Source: Croceimicrobium sp965228705
GTDB lineage: Bacteria > Bacteroidota > Bacteroidia > Flavobacteriales > Schleiferiaceae
Assembly: GCF_965228705.1 (NCBI RefSeq)
Contig: NZ_OZ245832.1
Location: 2,108,001 to 2,172,000 of the forward strand
Reading direction: 5' to 3'
DNA: 64,000 nucleotides
The position numbers were made by a program, and so were the translations under genes. The notes under the pieces are model-generated. The model ran no database searches. It saw only the letters and a list, made by a program, of their open reading frames with translations, and was not told where the DNA came from. This document shows, one piece after another, positions 34,106-42,925 of the stretch. The first letter of the stretch is position 1, and each line of letters opens with the position of its first letter.

Positions 34106-35661
34106 TAAGGTTTCAGAGTCAATGGTTCGGCGGGCACTTGAGAAGACCAGAAAACTTCTTCCATATTCTGCTCGTAAATCTTATATGCCTCTGCTTCTCT
34201 CTTAAGATAAAGTGCAGGCTGCTTAAACATTTGTCGCAGTTTCCAAAGATCTTTGTCTGCCAACCACTCCTTGCGCATCCATTCCAAATAATAACCTTCG
34301 GCTTTTAAAAAGAGGGCATAGTCTTGATTCGGATCTAGGGAAAAATCCAACTCAAAATAGTCGCCCGGCATGGAAACTAATTGTAAATCCGGATCATTCA
34401 ATTCGGTTTTCGCTTGCGCTGATTCTATTCCCGCCTTACGCACAGCAATTGGCTTCAGGGCCTGTGGTTCTAACTTCCGTTGAATGGAGCAAATAGCAGC
34501 ACGATCTATTCTCCATAAGCCACGGTTCATTAAAAGTTTTAATTTCAAAGGGCCTTTCGGCTGATGCGCCAAATCCAAAATCTGTCGGTTAATAGCAATA
34601 GGCCCGGTTTCATAGAATGCTCCTTGAAAATCCCAGCCCTGAGTATCTTCATTCCACAGATAGACTTCCAGTTCTCCTAATTCCGATTTGAGCCCTTGAT
34701 CCATGGTTTCATATAAATCGCCACTATTCTCAAATTTGGCGATAATGTCTGCCACCTCATCACCCATATAGGAAAGGGCAGAATAGATAAAATAGGTGGT
34801 CATTAAAGTCTGTCGAAAATCGAGGACCAGCCCCAGATCTTCTTGAGAGGGATCTAGATCAAATTCTAAAATCAACTCCTCCTTCGAAGCTAGATTCTCC
34901 GCATCGGCCTCAGAAAAATACTCCTGACCATCAGCAGTAGCTAAAAGCTCATTATTGCGAGGCAGCCATAATCCTTGGGTAGCATAAAAATCGCCTTTGC
35001 GACTTTGGAAAATGCGCTCCCCTTCATTCTGGGCTAGGGCTACTAATTGAACTGATCGCAAAACATGGGTTTCTTGCGCTTCGTTCTTCATCACCAAGGT
35101 GAAGAGGGAATCCGAATATTCCGAAATCATCAGATCGTCGATATCGGCATATTCCAAAGAAGGACAAATAGCATTGGAAAAGCCTTCGGCCCGAGCCGAA
35201 AAAAGGCCCTGATCCTCCACACTATAAAAGGTAGGACAAGAGCCAAAACAAGCTTTAGGATTAGCCAGGCACACAAAGGACAGGCCAATATTAACCACCG
35301 TTAGGGGAGCCAACATTTGATGCCCGGAACTAATATCCAGCTCTTTATTCACTTCAAAGAGACTAACTGAAGCGATGGGCAAGCTTCGTTCTGCACTATC
35401 TAAAAAATCACGGTTGGCATCATAACGATAAGCCATGCCTTGTACTGCTCTGCTATTGGTATCTACCCACCAGGCACCTGGAAAAAAGTAGACCTCACCA
35501 TTTTTAAGATGGGCTTTTAAAATACTCTCTGTAGGAATATCCTGAGTTTTATGCACGGCATCCTGCACATCGCGGTAATGCCATTTGTACTCAAGTTCTT
35601 TGCAAGCTGAAGCACTCAAAATGAGCAGCCCCAAGCCCCATAAAAGGACATAATTCTTCAT
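34105..35661 (-). CDS. Large lipoprotein of unknown function, 518 residues
   Basis: A predicted lipoprotein (lipobox SASAC, Cys20; mature start CKELEYKWH). Near residues 125-165 it has a Cys-rich segment (CLANPKACFGSCPTFY, then AICPSLEY) that may hold disulphides or a metal in the periplasm. The rest is mixed alpha/beta without a domain I recognise, and a charged helical stretch lies near the C-terminus. It is followed by the 185-residue lipoprotein with a one-base overlap, so the two probably act together. A near-consensus -7 box (TACCTTCG on the minus strand, about 30 bases upstream) may drive both. Confidence 0.78.
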   Translation of the reverse strand: MKNYVLLWGLGLLILSASACKELEYKWHYRDVQDAVHKTQDIPTESILKAHLKNGEVYFFPGAWWVDTNSRAVQGMAYRYDANRDFLDSAERSLPIASVSLFEVNKELDISSGHQMLAPLTVVNIGLSFVCLANPKACFGSCPTFYSVEDQGLFSARAEGFSNAICPSLEYADIDDLMISEYSDSLFTLVMKNEAQETHVLRSVQLVALAQNEGERIFQSRKGDFYATQGLWLPRNNELLATADGQEYFSEADAENLASKEELILEFDLDPSQEDLGLVLDFRQTLMTTYFIYSALSYMGDEVADIIAKFENSGDLYETMDQGLKSELGELEVYLWNEDTQGWDFQGAFYETGPIAINRQILDLAHQPKGPLKLKLLMNRGLWRIDRAAICSIQRKLEPQALKPIAVRKAGIESAQAKTELNDPDLQLVSMPGDYFELDFSLDPNQDYALFLKAEGYYLEWMRKEWLADKDLWKLRQMFKQPALYLKREAEAYKIYEQNMEEVFWSSQVPAEPLTLKP

Positions 35662-35717
35662 TTTAATCAGTAATGGTTTAGTCCGAAGGTAGCCAATTAT
35701 TGACTATGGGCTTTCCC

Positions 35718-35725
35718 TATCTTTG
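35718..35725 (+). promoter_or_regulatory. -7 promoter box of the DUF1684 gene
   Basis: TATCTTTG matches TAnnTTTG exactly, 12 bases before the ATG. A TTG at 35700-35702 is 15 bases upstream, slightly closer than the usual 17-23. Confidence 0.5.
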
Positions 35726-35729
35726 AAGA

Positions 35730-36344
35730 ATGCGAAAAACCTTTCTCTACTTAAGTCTTCTTATTGGGTCTAATCTTAGCGCTCAATCCTCATTAATGGA
35801 TAGTCTGCTTTGGCTGAATTATGAATATCGCCTGGAACAAAATTTGGAGTTCGCTGACTCAGCCGAGTCTCCCCTGGAAGAAGAAGATCGCCAGAATTTC
35901 AGCAGTCTGGATTGGTATCCCGTTGACACCAATTTTATCGTTTGGGCACGAATAGAGTTGACGCCAGATTCCAAGCCCTTTAAAATGCCCACTACCACCG
36001 ATCGTGAACCGGTTTACAAGCAATATGCTATTGCACACTTCGAATTGGGTGACAGTTTATTCCACTTGCCGATCTATCAAAATCTGGGATTAATCAAAAT
36101 GCCTCAATATCAGGATTATCTTTTTATCCCCTTTACCGATCATTCCAATGGTTTTGGCAGCTATGGAGGCGGACGTTATTTGGATTTACGCATTCCAAAG
36201 GGCGACTCCCTATTGATTGATTTCAACCGAGCTTATAATCCCTACTGCGCTTATAATGGCCGCTACTCCTGCCCTATTCCACCTCGTGATAATCGACTGA
36301 ATTATTTCATTAAAGCCGGAGTGCGCTATGAGCCAAAACACTAA
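35730..36344 (+). CDS. DUF1684-family secreted protein
   Basis: A 204-residue protein with an N-terminal signal (to about residue 18, GSNLSAQS). The C-terminal half has the typical DUF1684 pattern: FIPFTDHSNGFGSYGGGRYLDL, DFNRAYNPYCAYN and a YSCPIPPRDNRLNYFIKAG ending. Proteins of this family are widespread in Bacteroidota and Actinomycetota and have no established function. It is a single gene, divergent from the two unknown lipoproteins. Confidence 0.8.
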   Translation: MRKTFLYLSLLIGSNLSAQSSLMDSLLWLNYEYRLEQNLEFADSAESPLEEEDRQNFSSLDWYPVDTNFIVWARIELTPDSKPFKMPTTTDREPVYKQYAIAHFELGDSLFHLPIYQNLGLIKMPQYQDYLFIPFTDHSNGFGSYGGGRYLDLRIPKGDSLLIDFNRAYNPYCAYNGRYSCPIPPRDNRLNYFIKAGVRYEPKH

Positions 36345-36468
36345 AAATGAGCCTATAAAAAACGCCAACCAAACTTCCTCTGAAAAATTAATATTGCAGC
36401 ACATTTTCTTTTTAAGCTGCAATTCAAATAATTAGTCGACCTTTGCAGCGAATTTTAAGCGATCTTTT

Positions 36469-37941
36469 TTGAGCTCTTTTTTTGAACTTGGACTGTCTCC
36501 TGAAGTCCTCCGCGCCCTCGACGAAATGGGCTTTGAAACCCCATCTCCCATCCAAGCGCAAGCCATCCCTGCCCTTTTAGATGATGCCCGTGATTTAATT
36601 GGATTAGCCCAAACCGGTACTGGTAAAACAGCCGCCTTTGGCTTACCCCTATTGGAACGCATTGACCCTGAGTTCCCGCACACCCAGGCATTAATCTTGG
36701 CTCCCACCCGAGAATTAGGACAGCAAATTGGAGAGCAGTTACAATCCTTCGGGAAGTATTTAGACCGAATGAATATCCTCACTGTTTACGGTGGTGCGAA
36801 TATTCAAACTCAAATGAAGGCGCTGCATAAGCCTCAGCATATCCTCATTGCTACCCCCGGCCGTTTGATCGACTTGATTAAGCGCCGTGCGGTAAATCTA
36901 GAGAACCTCGAAATCTTGGTTCTGGATGAAGCAGATGAAATGCTGAATATGGGCTTTAAGGAAGCTTTGGATGAAATCCTGGCTTATACCCCTAAAGAAA
37001 AAATGACCTGGCTTTTCTCGGCTACCATGCCGAATGAAATTCGCCGCATCGTTGATACTTATATGCATCAACCTTTCGAGGTGAAAATCGATCGAAAGCA
37101 ACAGGTAAACCAAAATATCGACCATCAGGTAGTTCACGTTCGTCACCACCAGAAGAACCTGGCCCTGAAGCGCTTTATTGACCTCGACCCTGAAATCAGG
37201 GCAGTGGTTTTCTGTCGTACCAAATTGGATACCCAATCCTTAGCTGAAGAGCTCATGAAAGACGGCTATGGTGCCGATGCTTTGCATGGTGACCTCAGCC
37301 AGGTGCAACGTGACCGCGTAATGAAGCGTTTCAAGAACCACGAATTACCGGTTCTGATTGCGACTGACGTAGCCGCCCGTGGTATTGACGTGAATGATCT
37401 CACCCACGTTTTCCACTTCTCTTTACCAGATGATCCATCTTACTATACCCACCGTTCGGGACGTACCGCTCGTGCAGGTAAGAAAGGAATCTCATTGGCA
37501 ATGATTGGCCCTCGTGATCAAGGGAAACTGCGTCGCTTGGAAAAAGATTTAGGTATCAATTTCCGTCAGGTGCAAATTCCTGAAGTGGATGATATCGCTG
37601 ACCTACGCTTAAAAACTTGGGGCGAGCAAATCCTGAATCAACCGATCAAAGGAAATATTCCTTCCGGTATGATGGCCGAGCTGCAAAACCTTTGGGGCAA
37701 TCTCTCTAAAGAGGAGTTTATGGCCAAGGTAATTGCCTTCGAAGCTTCTAAATTAAACCTCCAAAATGAGGAAAGCCTGAATGTAAATCACGGTAAAGAC
37801 CGCGGTGGCAATTTCAAAGGCGGAAAAAAAGGAGGCAAACGAAGCGGCAAACCTGGCGGCGGAGGCCCTTCTTTCAAGGCCAAGCGCAAACCCTTTAAGC
37901 ATGGACATAATCGTCCGAATGCGAAGCGGAAGAAGAAGTAG
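36469..37941 (+). CDS. DEAD-box RNA helicase with basic Gly/Lys-rich tail
   Basis: A 490-residue ATP-dependent RNA helicase. Motifs in order: Q motif (PSPIQAQAIP), I AQTGTGKT, Ia PTRELG, Ib TPGR, II VLDEADE, III SAT, V ATDVAARGIDV and VI HRSGRTARAG. Residues 430-490 form a basic, glycine- and lysine-rich tail likely to bind RNA, as in DeaD/RhlE-type proteins. The start is TTG: no ATG or GTG lies between the upstream in-frame stop and the TTG, and the next ATG (residue 20) would remove the conserved aromatic residue upstream of the Q motif. Probable roles are ribosome assembly and RNA unfolding in the cold. Confidence 0.93.
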   Translation: MSSFFELGLSPEVLRALDEMGFETPSPIQAQAIPALLDDARDLIGLAQTGTGKTAAFGLPLLERIDPEFPHTQALILAPTRELGQQIGEQLQSFGKYLDRMNILTVYGGANIQTQMKALHKPQHILIATPGRLIDLIKRRAVNLENLEILVLDEADEMLNMGFKEALDEILAYTPKEKMTWLFSATMPNEIRRIVDTYMHQPFEVKIDRKQQVNQNIDHQVVHVRHHQKNLALKRFIDLDPEIRAVVFCRTKLDTQSLAEELMKDGYGADALHGDLSQVQRDRVMKRFKNHELPVLIATDVAARGIDVNDLTHVFHFSLPDDPSYYTHRSGRTARAGKKGISLAMIGPRDQGKLRRLEKDLGINFRQVQIPEVDDIADLRLKTWGEQILNQPIKGNIPSGMMAELQNLWGNLSKEEFMAKVIAFEASKLNLQNEESLNVNHGKDRGGNFKGGKKGGKRSGKPGGGGPSFKAKRKPFKHGHNRPNAKRKKK

Positions 37942-38030
37942 TCAGCTGGTAGTTGGTAGCTAGTCGTTTGTCGTTTGTAGCTGGTACTATTCTTTCAAGA
38001 GAATTTAGAGGATAGACGGTAGACGATAGA
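37942..38030 (+). repeat. Low-complexity spacer of imperfect short repeats
   Basis: This spacer after the helicase gene repeats short words: AGCTGGTAG and variants TAGTTGGTAGCTAG and TAGCTGGTAC, a perfect tandem TCGTTTG pair (37964-37977) and GACGGTAGACGATAG. A small hairpin (ATTCT/AGAAT) lies near 37990-38003. No coding frame or clear terminator is seen in the 167 bases between the helicase and aroA stops. Confidence 0.6.
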
Positions 38031-38108
38031 TTTCGTGATGCCGCCTAAATTGGATTGAGTTTTCCGAAACTGGATCAGAAACTGCATTGAAGAATTTGCA
38101 ATTCGATC

Positions 38109-39338
38109 CTAGAGCTCCTCTACTACAAAGCCTAAGACCTTACAATGCTCCCAAAAGGCAGGATAGGACTTTGTCACTACTTCTGGATTTTCAATAGCAA
38201 TAGGATGCAATAAGGCCAGCGCGGCAAAGCCCATAGCCATGCGGTGATCACCATAAGTAGCAATGCTTTGGAAACTAGCCCGAAATCCTCCTTTCAGGTG
38301 AAGAAAGTCATTCCCGACCGCACATGCTTCCCCGAATTTTTGCAATTCATTTTGTAGCGCCGCTATGCGATCTGTCTCCTTAATGCGCAAGGTTTGGAGT
38401 CCGCAGAATTGGAGCTGCTTTCCCTTTGCGGCGTAAGCCGGAATTAAACTCTGACTTAAATCCGGTGTATCCAATAAATTTAATTGAGCGGGTACTGGCA
38501 ATGGCGCGGCTTTATGAATGCGAATACCGGAGCCAATAAAAGTTTGCTCCACACCTAAAGGCGCCATCAATTGAGCAACAATAGAATCGCCTTGCATACT
38601 GTACTGCCTGAATCCGGGTAAATAGATTTCGGCATCTTGGGCTAAAGCTGCCATGGCCAACCAATAAGAAGCCGCAGACCAATCTGGCTCCACTGCAATT
38701 TGCTTGGGGAGTTCCGGCTTAAACTGAGGAGGAATACGTACTTCATTGCCCAGCACAAAAACCTTAAAACCCATGCGACGCATGCAGTTAGCAGTTAGGT
38801 AGATATAGGGCATTGAAACCGGCTGCCCATCCCATCGCATTTCGAGACCCTGCTCTAAAGAAGGAGCGATCATCATTAAGGCTGAGAGGTACTGACTGGA
38901 AAGGCTGGCATCGATATGCAGCAAGCCCCCCTTTAAGTTCCGGCCCTTAATCTTTAAAGGAGGATAGCCCTCTTGATCCGGGTATTCAATTTCTGCTCCT
39001 AGTTCGCGTAAAGCTTTCACCAGAGGTGCGATTGGACGCTCCCGCATGCGCTCAGATCCATCTAAGGTCCACTCTCCTTCTTGAGCAGCCAGAAAAGCGG
39101 TGAAAAATCGCATGGCCGTACCTGCGTCGCCAGCATTAAGTTCCAACTGATTCTGATAATCGTTCAAAAGCCTTTGCAAAATCTCAGTATCTCCGCTATC
39201 CGAAAGTCCGCTTAGTGGCAAATTAGGAGCGTAAAGTGCTTTCAGTAGTAAAAAGCGATTCGACTCACTTTTTGAGCCTGGCAATTGAATTCGCCCTCGC
39301 AATTTTCCAGTAGGATGTGAAAGGCGAAGCTTAGCCAT
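38109..39338 (-). CDS. aroA: 3-phosphoshikimate 1-carboxyvinyltransferase (EPSP synthase)
   Basis: A 409-residue shikimate-pathway enzyme that joins shikimate-3-phosphate and PEP. Family motifs: LPGSKSESNR near the N-terminus, NAGDAGTAMRF, SSQYLSALMM, KETDRIAAL and YGDHRMAMG near the C-terminus. The start at 39338 is chosen because LPGSKS then lies at the usual distance; a longer frame to 39407 runs into aroB. It overlaps the aroB stop by eight bases, so aroB-aroA are co-translated. Confidence 0.95.
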   Translation of the reverse strand: MAKLRLSHPTGKLRGRIQLPGSKSESNRFLLLKALYAPNLPLSGLSDSGDTEILQRLLNDYQNQLELNAGDAGTAMRFFTAFLAAQEGEWTLDGSERMRERPIAPLVKALRELGAEIEYPDQEGYPPLKIKGRNLKGGLLHIDASLSSQYLSALMMIAPSLEQGLEMRWDGQPVSMPYIYLTANCMRRMGFKVFVLGNEVRIPPQFKPELPKQIAVEPDWSAASYWLAMAALAQDAEIYLPGFRQYSMQGDSIVAQLMAPLGVEQTFIGSGIRIHKAAPLPVPAQLNLLDTPDLSQSLIPAYAAKGKQLQFCGLQTLRIKETDRIAALQNELQKFGEACAVGNDFLHLKGGFRASFQSIATYGDHRMAMGFAALALLHPIAIENPEVVTKSYPAFWEHCKVLGFVVEEL

Positions 39339-40395
39339 GAAAGTAATTATTATAATGCTCCAATACGGAGTCCATAGGCACTTCAATATCATAAAGAGCT
39401 GCCCCACAACTTCGAAGCAAGCTAAAGCGCAAATGGCTACCCTTATTTTTCTTATCTCCTAAGAGCATGGTCTTTAAGTCAGTCGCTTGGGGTTTGAGCA
39501 CGGGAACAGGATAGAATTTTCTCAAATCACGTTGCAAAGCCTGCACTTCATTAATATCGCATTCCGCGAAAGCGGCCGAGAGCGACAGCTCCACTTGCAT
39601 CCCCAGGGCCACGGCATAACCATGTGTAAGGGGCTGTCCCGCCTGTTGATACCAGGATTCCAAAGCATGCCCAATACTATGACCGAAATTTAAAATCTTA
39701 CGCAATCCACCTTCATGCTTATCCTGAGCCACCACCTCGGCTTTGATAGCTACCGAATGGGCAATCAGCGCCGAATCTATTTGAGAGGTATTTGGCTTTC
39801 GCCGAATAAGCCCTCGATAATGTTCGGCATCCGCGATAAGGCCGTGTTTTAGCATTTCGGCCCATCCCGAAAGGAACTCCTCCTCAGGCAAGGTTTCGAG
39901 AAATTCAGGCAGAATACCCACCATTAAAGGTTCCGTAAACAGACCAATCCGATTTTTATAGGCTCCGAAATTAATGCCCGTTTTAGCACCAACAGAAGCA
40001 TCGACCATGGCCAATAAAGAAGTGGGGAAATTGATGAAATCGATCCCACGCATATAAGTCGCAGCCGCAAAACCTCCTAAATCACTAATCACCCCGCCAC
40101 CCAGATTGATCAACACACTATGGCGATCCATTTCCAAGGCTCCAAAAGCATCCCAAACCTGGGCTAATACCTCAATGGATTTGGTTTCCTCACCGGGTTC
40201 CAATTCGACAATCTCCAATTTCCCGGCCTCCAAAGTTGGAAGCTGCGACAGGAAGATTGGCAAACACAAGTCATGAGTATGAGAATCACAGAGGATAGCA
40301 ATCTTAGAATAGTCCTTCTCCAGCATCAGGGATTGGAATTGCAGCAAGGCTTTTTCTTCAAAAAAGAGCCCGAATTTCTCCAGTTGATCGATCAT
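39331..40395 (-). CDS. aroB: 3-dehydroquinate synthase
   Basis: A 354-residue NAD- and metal-dependent enzyme that closes the ring in the second shikimate step. The GGGVISDLGGFAAATYMRG and FPTSLLAMVDASVGAKTG segments (NAD and substrate site) and metal ligands in LNFGHSIGHALE and LTHGYAVALGM are clear. The length is typical. An exact -7 box stands 13 bases upstream. It is the first gene of the aroB-aroA unit, divergent from proline dehydrogenase. Confidence 0.96.
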   Translation of the reverse strand: MIDQLEKFGLFFEEKALLQFQSLMLEKDYSKIAILCDSHTHDLCLPIFLSQLPTLEAGKLEIVELEPGEETKSIEVLAQVWDAFGALEMDRHSVLINLGGGVISDLGGFAAATYMRGIDFINFPTSLLAMVDASVGAKTGINFGAYKNRIGLFTEPLMVGILPEFLETLPEEEFLSGWAEMLKHGLIADAEHYRGLIRRKPNTSQIDSALIAHSVAIKAEVVAQDKHEGGLRKILNFGHSIGHALESWYQQAGQPLTHGYAVALGMQVELSLSAAFAECDINEVQALQRDLRKFYPVPVLKPQATDLKTMLLGDKKNKGSHLRFSLLRSCGAALYDIEVPMDSVLEHYNNYFHG

Positions 40396-40400
40396 AAAAT

Positions 40401-40408
40401 CAAAGGTA
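40401..40408 (-). promoter_or_regulatory. -7 promoter box of aroB
   Basis: On the minus strand TACCTTTG matches TAnnTTTG exactly and starts 13 bases before the aroB ATG, again implying a leaderless or near-leaderless message. Confidence 0.5.
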
Positions 40409-40559
40409 AGCAGGCTTTGCGGAATAGTGATATGAATCGCTGGCAGGGACTTGGATTTGCAGTAAATTAGTAGGTAATTCGTCGCTGCGAAATCGAGCTC
40501 CCCTAAAGCGAATAAACAGATGCGGGATAAGCTTTTGCAAGCCTCTTAAAAATTGCGAC

Positions 40560-41726
40560 ATGTTAGACTTCAACGATACCAAAACCGCTTTTATCTTAAA
40601 GTCGGATAATCAGTTGCGAAAAGCCTATTGGCTCTTTCGATTGGTAGCTAATTCAAGTTTAGTAGGACTGGGCCGTCGTGCCAGCAACCTGGCCATTAAA
40701 TTAGGTCTCCCCATCCGAACGGTAGTGAAGCAAACCGTTTACGATCAATTTGTGGGTGGTGAAACCATCGAGGAATGCCAGGCTATTATCGATAAGCTTC
40801 GGGAACACGGGGTTTCGGCCCTTTTGGATTTTGCGGTTGAGGGCAAAGAAACCGAGGCCGACTTTAACGCCACCAAAGACGAAATCGTAGAAACCATTCA
40901 ATATGCCGGTGATCACCCGGGAATTCCTTTTGGGGTTTTTAAAGTTACCGGTATTGCACCCTTTGATTTATTAGAACGCCATAGTGCCGGACTACCCTTT
41001 AATGAAATTGAAGCTCGGGCTTGGGAACGCGCTAAAATGCGGATGGAGGAAATCTGCTATACCGCTAACAAATATGGTCTTCGCATTATGATTGATGCAG
41101 AAGAAAGCTGGATTCAGAAAGCCATTGATGAGATGGCCCGCGAAATGATGGAGCGCTTTAACCGCGATCGTGTGGTGGTAATCAATACCCTGCAGATGTA
41201 TCGTAAAGACCGGCTGCAATTTTTAAAAGACTCCTATCATGAAGCCCGTGAAAAAGGCTATTTCTACGGTGCAAAACTGGTCCGGGGAGCCTATATGGAA
41301 AAAGAACGCGATCGCGCTGCGGACAAAAAATATCCTGATCCCATCCATGCTACCAAGGCCGATAGTGATAAAAGCTATGATGACGGGATCCGTTTCTTAA
41401 TGGATCACTTGGACACCGTTTTAGTAGTTGCTGGCAGTCATAATGAAGAGAGTGCCCGTCTATTAGCGGAAAAAGTAGACGAAATGAAACTCGACCCTAA
41501 AGATGATCGAGTGTGGTTTAGCCAATTGTACGGAATGAGTGACAACCTCAGCTTTAACCTTGCCAAAGCTGGTTATAATGTAGTGAAGTACCTACCCTTT
41601 GGTCCCGTAGCTGAAACTTTGCCCTATTTGATTCGTCGCGCCGAAGAGAATTCCAGCGCCTCAGGTCAAAGTGGACGTGAGCTCAGTTTAATCAAAAAGG
41701 AGATGAAACGTCGCGGACTGGACTAA
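40560..41726 (+). CDS. Proline dehydrogenase (monofunctional)
   Basis: A 388-residue FAD enzyme that oxidises proline to pyrroline-5-carboxylate and passes electrons to the quinone pool. The TIM-barrel signature GAKLVRGAYMEKERDRA (near residues 235-255) and the C-terminal VAETLPYLIRRAEEN segment with the conserved RR pair bind substrate and flavin. It is the single-domain form; the pyrroline-5-carboxylate dehydrogenase partner is not next to it. It stands alone, divergent from aroB and four bases from the convergent DUF4258 gene. Confidence 0.95.
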   Translation: MLDFNDTKTAFILKSDNQLRKAYWLFRLVANSSLVGLGRRASNLAIKLGLPIRTVVKQTVYDQFVGGETIEECQAIIDKLREHGVSALLDFAVEGKETEADFNATKDEIVETIQYAGDHPGIPFGVFKVTGIAPFDLLERHSAGLPFNEIEARAWERAKMRMEEICYTANKYGLRIMIDAEESWIQKAIDEMAREMMERFNRDRVVVINTLQMYRKDRLQFLKDSYHEAREKGYFYGAKLVRGAYMEKERDRAADKKYPDPIHATKADSDKSYDDGIRFLMDHLDTVLVVAGSHNEESARLLAEKVDEMKLDPKDDRVWFSQLYGMSDNLSFNLAKAGYNVVKYLPFGPVAETLPYLIRRAEENSSASGQSGRELSLIKKEMKRRGLD

Positions 41727-41729
41727 GGT

Positions 41730-42086
41730 CTAATTAGCCTCCATCGGCGAAACGGCCAATACGGTTGCAATGGAATCGCAGTTCTCAATGCGGAAGCTCT
41801 TCATGCGATCTTTCAAATCGAGATGATACACATTGCAGCCTTCGTCGTTAATTTCACTTTTATCGAAATCTACCCGAGCACGCTCCAGGGCATATTGTAA
41901 ATCGAGAGTATCCCCTGAATTCAGCTCTGGAGCTAACTGAATTTCTTTCAATCGCAGATCGTAGAGTACGCGATCGTTAGGAAAATAATTGCATTCGATA
42001 TCTCGGTCGCCAAAGATGAAAAAAACTAAAAGGCTACCCAATCCTACTCCCAGCAAATAATAGACGATTTTTCTTCCGATGCGCAT
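41730..42086 (-). CDS. Small membrane-anchored protein, DUF4258-like
   Basis: A 118-residue protein with a basic N-terminus (MRIGRK) and one membrane helix (residues 8-25, YLLGVGLGSLLVFFIFG), then a soluble domain with a conserved-looking YFPNDRVLYDLR segment and two Cys (EGCNVYHL, IENCDS). This layout matches small Bacteroidota proteins annotated as DUF4258 domain-containing, which have no established function. Its own -7 box lies 27 bases upstream. It is convergent with proline dehydrogenase; the domain name is tentative. Confidence 0.65.
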   Translation of the reverse strand: MRIGRKIVYYLLGVGLGSLLVFFIFGDRDIECNYFPNDRVLYDLRLKEIQLAPELNSGDTLDLQYALERARVDFDKSEINDEGCNVYHLDLKDRMKSFRIENCDSIATVLAVSPMEAN

Positions 42087-42105
42087 ACACTGTATTCAAT
42101 GGCGA

Positions 42106-42113
42106 CAAAGGTA
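42106..42113 (-). promoter_or_regulatory. -7 promoter box of the DUF4258-like gene
   Basis: On the minus strand TACCTTTG matches TAnnTTTG exactly, 27 bases before the ATG. Confidence 0.45.
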
Positions 42114-42163
42114 GAAGGGCCGAACATTTTTTTTAGACCTTTACGCAAGATATCCGTAAAAAA

Positions 42164-42925
42164 ATGATGGATCTGAAAAATTTACAGGCGGGAGACGAAC
42201 ATTATAAGGCTTTTGTAGGCCCGCCCTTGAAATACGATCTTTTAGGCGCCTTGCAATTTACTTTGCTTACTGCCGCTGGCTTGCGAGCCGATCATACTTT
42301 ATGTGATATTGGCTGTGGCTCTCTAAGAGCCGGCAAGTTATTGATCCCCTACCTCAATACTGGGAATTACTACGGTATTGAGCCTAATCAATGGCTTATC
42401 GACGAAGCGGTAAGTCAAGAAATTGGTCAGGACCTGGTAGACCTTAAAAAGCCGAATTTCCTAAACGCTGCTAATTTCGAGATCAGCAGGTTTCAGGAGA
42501 AATTTGATTTCATTCTGGCTCAAAGCATTTTTTCCCATGCCAGCGGCTCGCAAATTCGCGCCTGCTTAAAAGAAGTTCGGCAAAGCCTTAATACCAAAGG
42601 CATTTTTGTAGCCACCTTTATTTGGGGGAAAGAAGATTATGAAGGAGAGGAATGGGTTTATCCCGGTTGCGTTTCGTATCGCCCAAATACCGTGAGAGAT
42701 TGGGCTTGGCGGGAGTATGGCTTAAAGATGAAAGTTTGCGACTGGCCTCATCCTAATGGTCAAAACTGGGCGATCTTTCATTTACCTGGGCAAGAACATC
42801 GCATCGATCAAATCGCCCGTTTTAATATGGATGCCTATAAGGCTGATGTGGTAGCAATCCCCGACCAACAAAACGGTGGGGTTTTTAATATGGTGAAAGC
42901 GAAATTGAAAAGCTTAATCGAATAA
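42164..42925 (+). CDS. SAM-dependent class I methyltransferase
   Basis: A 253-residue protein with a Rossmann-type methyltransferase core: motif I LCDIGCGSLRAG (residues 45-56), an acidic residue after strand 2 in YGIEPNQW, and motif IV around FDFILAQSIFSHAS. Then comes a region rich in Trp and Tyr. The substrate cannot be read; similar proteins are found in lipid, sugar and small-molecule methylation. It is the only plus-strand gene in this stretch and its last 12 bases overlap the convergent alanine dehydrogenase gene. Confidence 0.85.
   Translation: MMDLKNLQAGDEHYKAFVGPPLKYDLLGALQFTLLTAAGLRADHTLCDIGCGSLRAGKLLIPYLNTGNYYGIEPNQWLIDEAVSQEIGQDLVDLKKPNFLNAANFEISRFQEKFDFILAQSIFSHASGSQIRACLKEVRQSLNTKGIFVATFIWGKEDYEGEEWVYPGCVSYRPNTVRDWAWREYGLKMKVCDWPHPNGQNWAIFHLPGQEHRIDQIARFNMDAYKADVVAIPDQQNGGVFNMVKAKLKSLIE

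Noticed and set aside
36394..36422. Inverted repeat TTGCAGC / GCTGCAA after the DUF1684 gene.
   Set aside because: There is no T-run on either side, and the spacer is AT-rich enough for chance; not called as a terminator.
39339..39407. Longer N-terminus for aroA.
   Set aside because: The extra 23 residues lie inside aroB and push the LPGSKS motif too far from the start.
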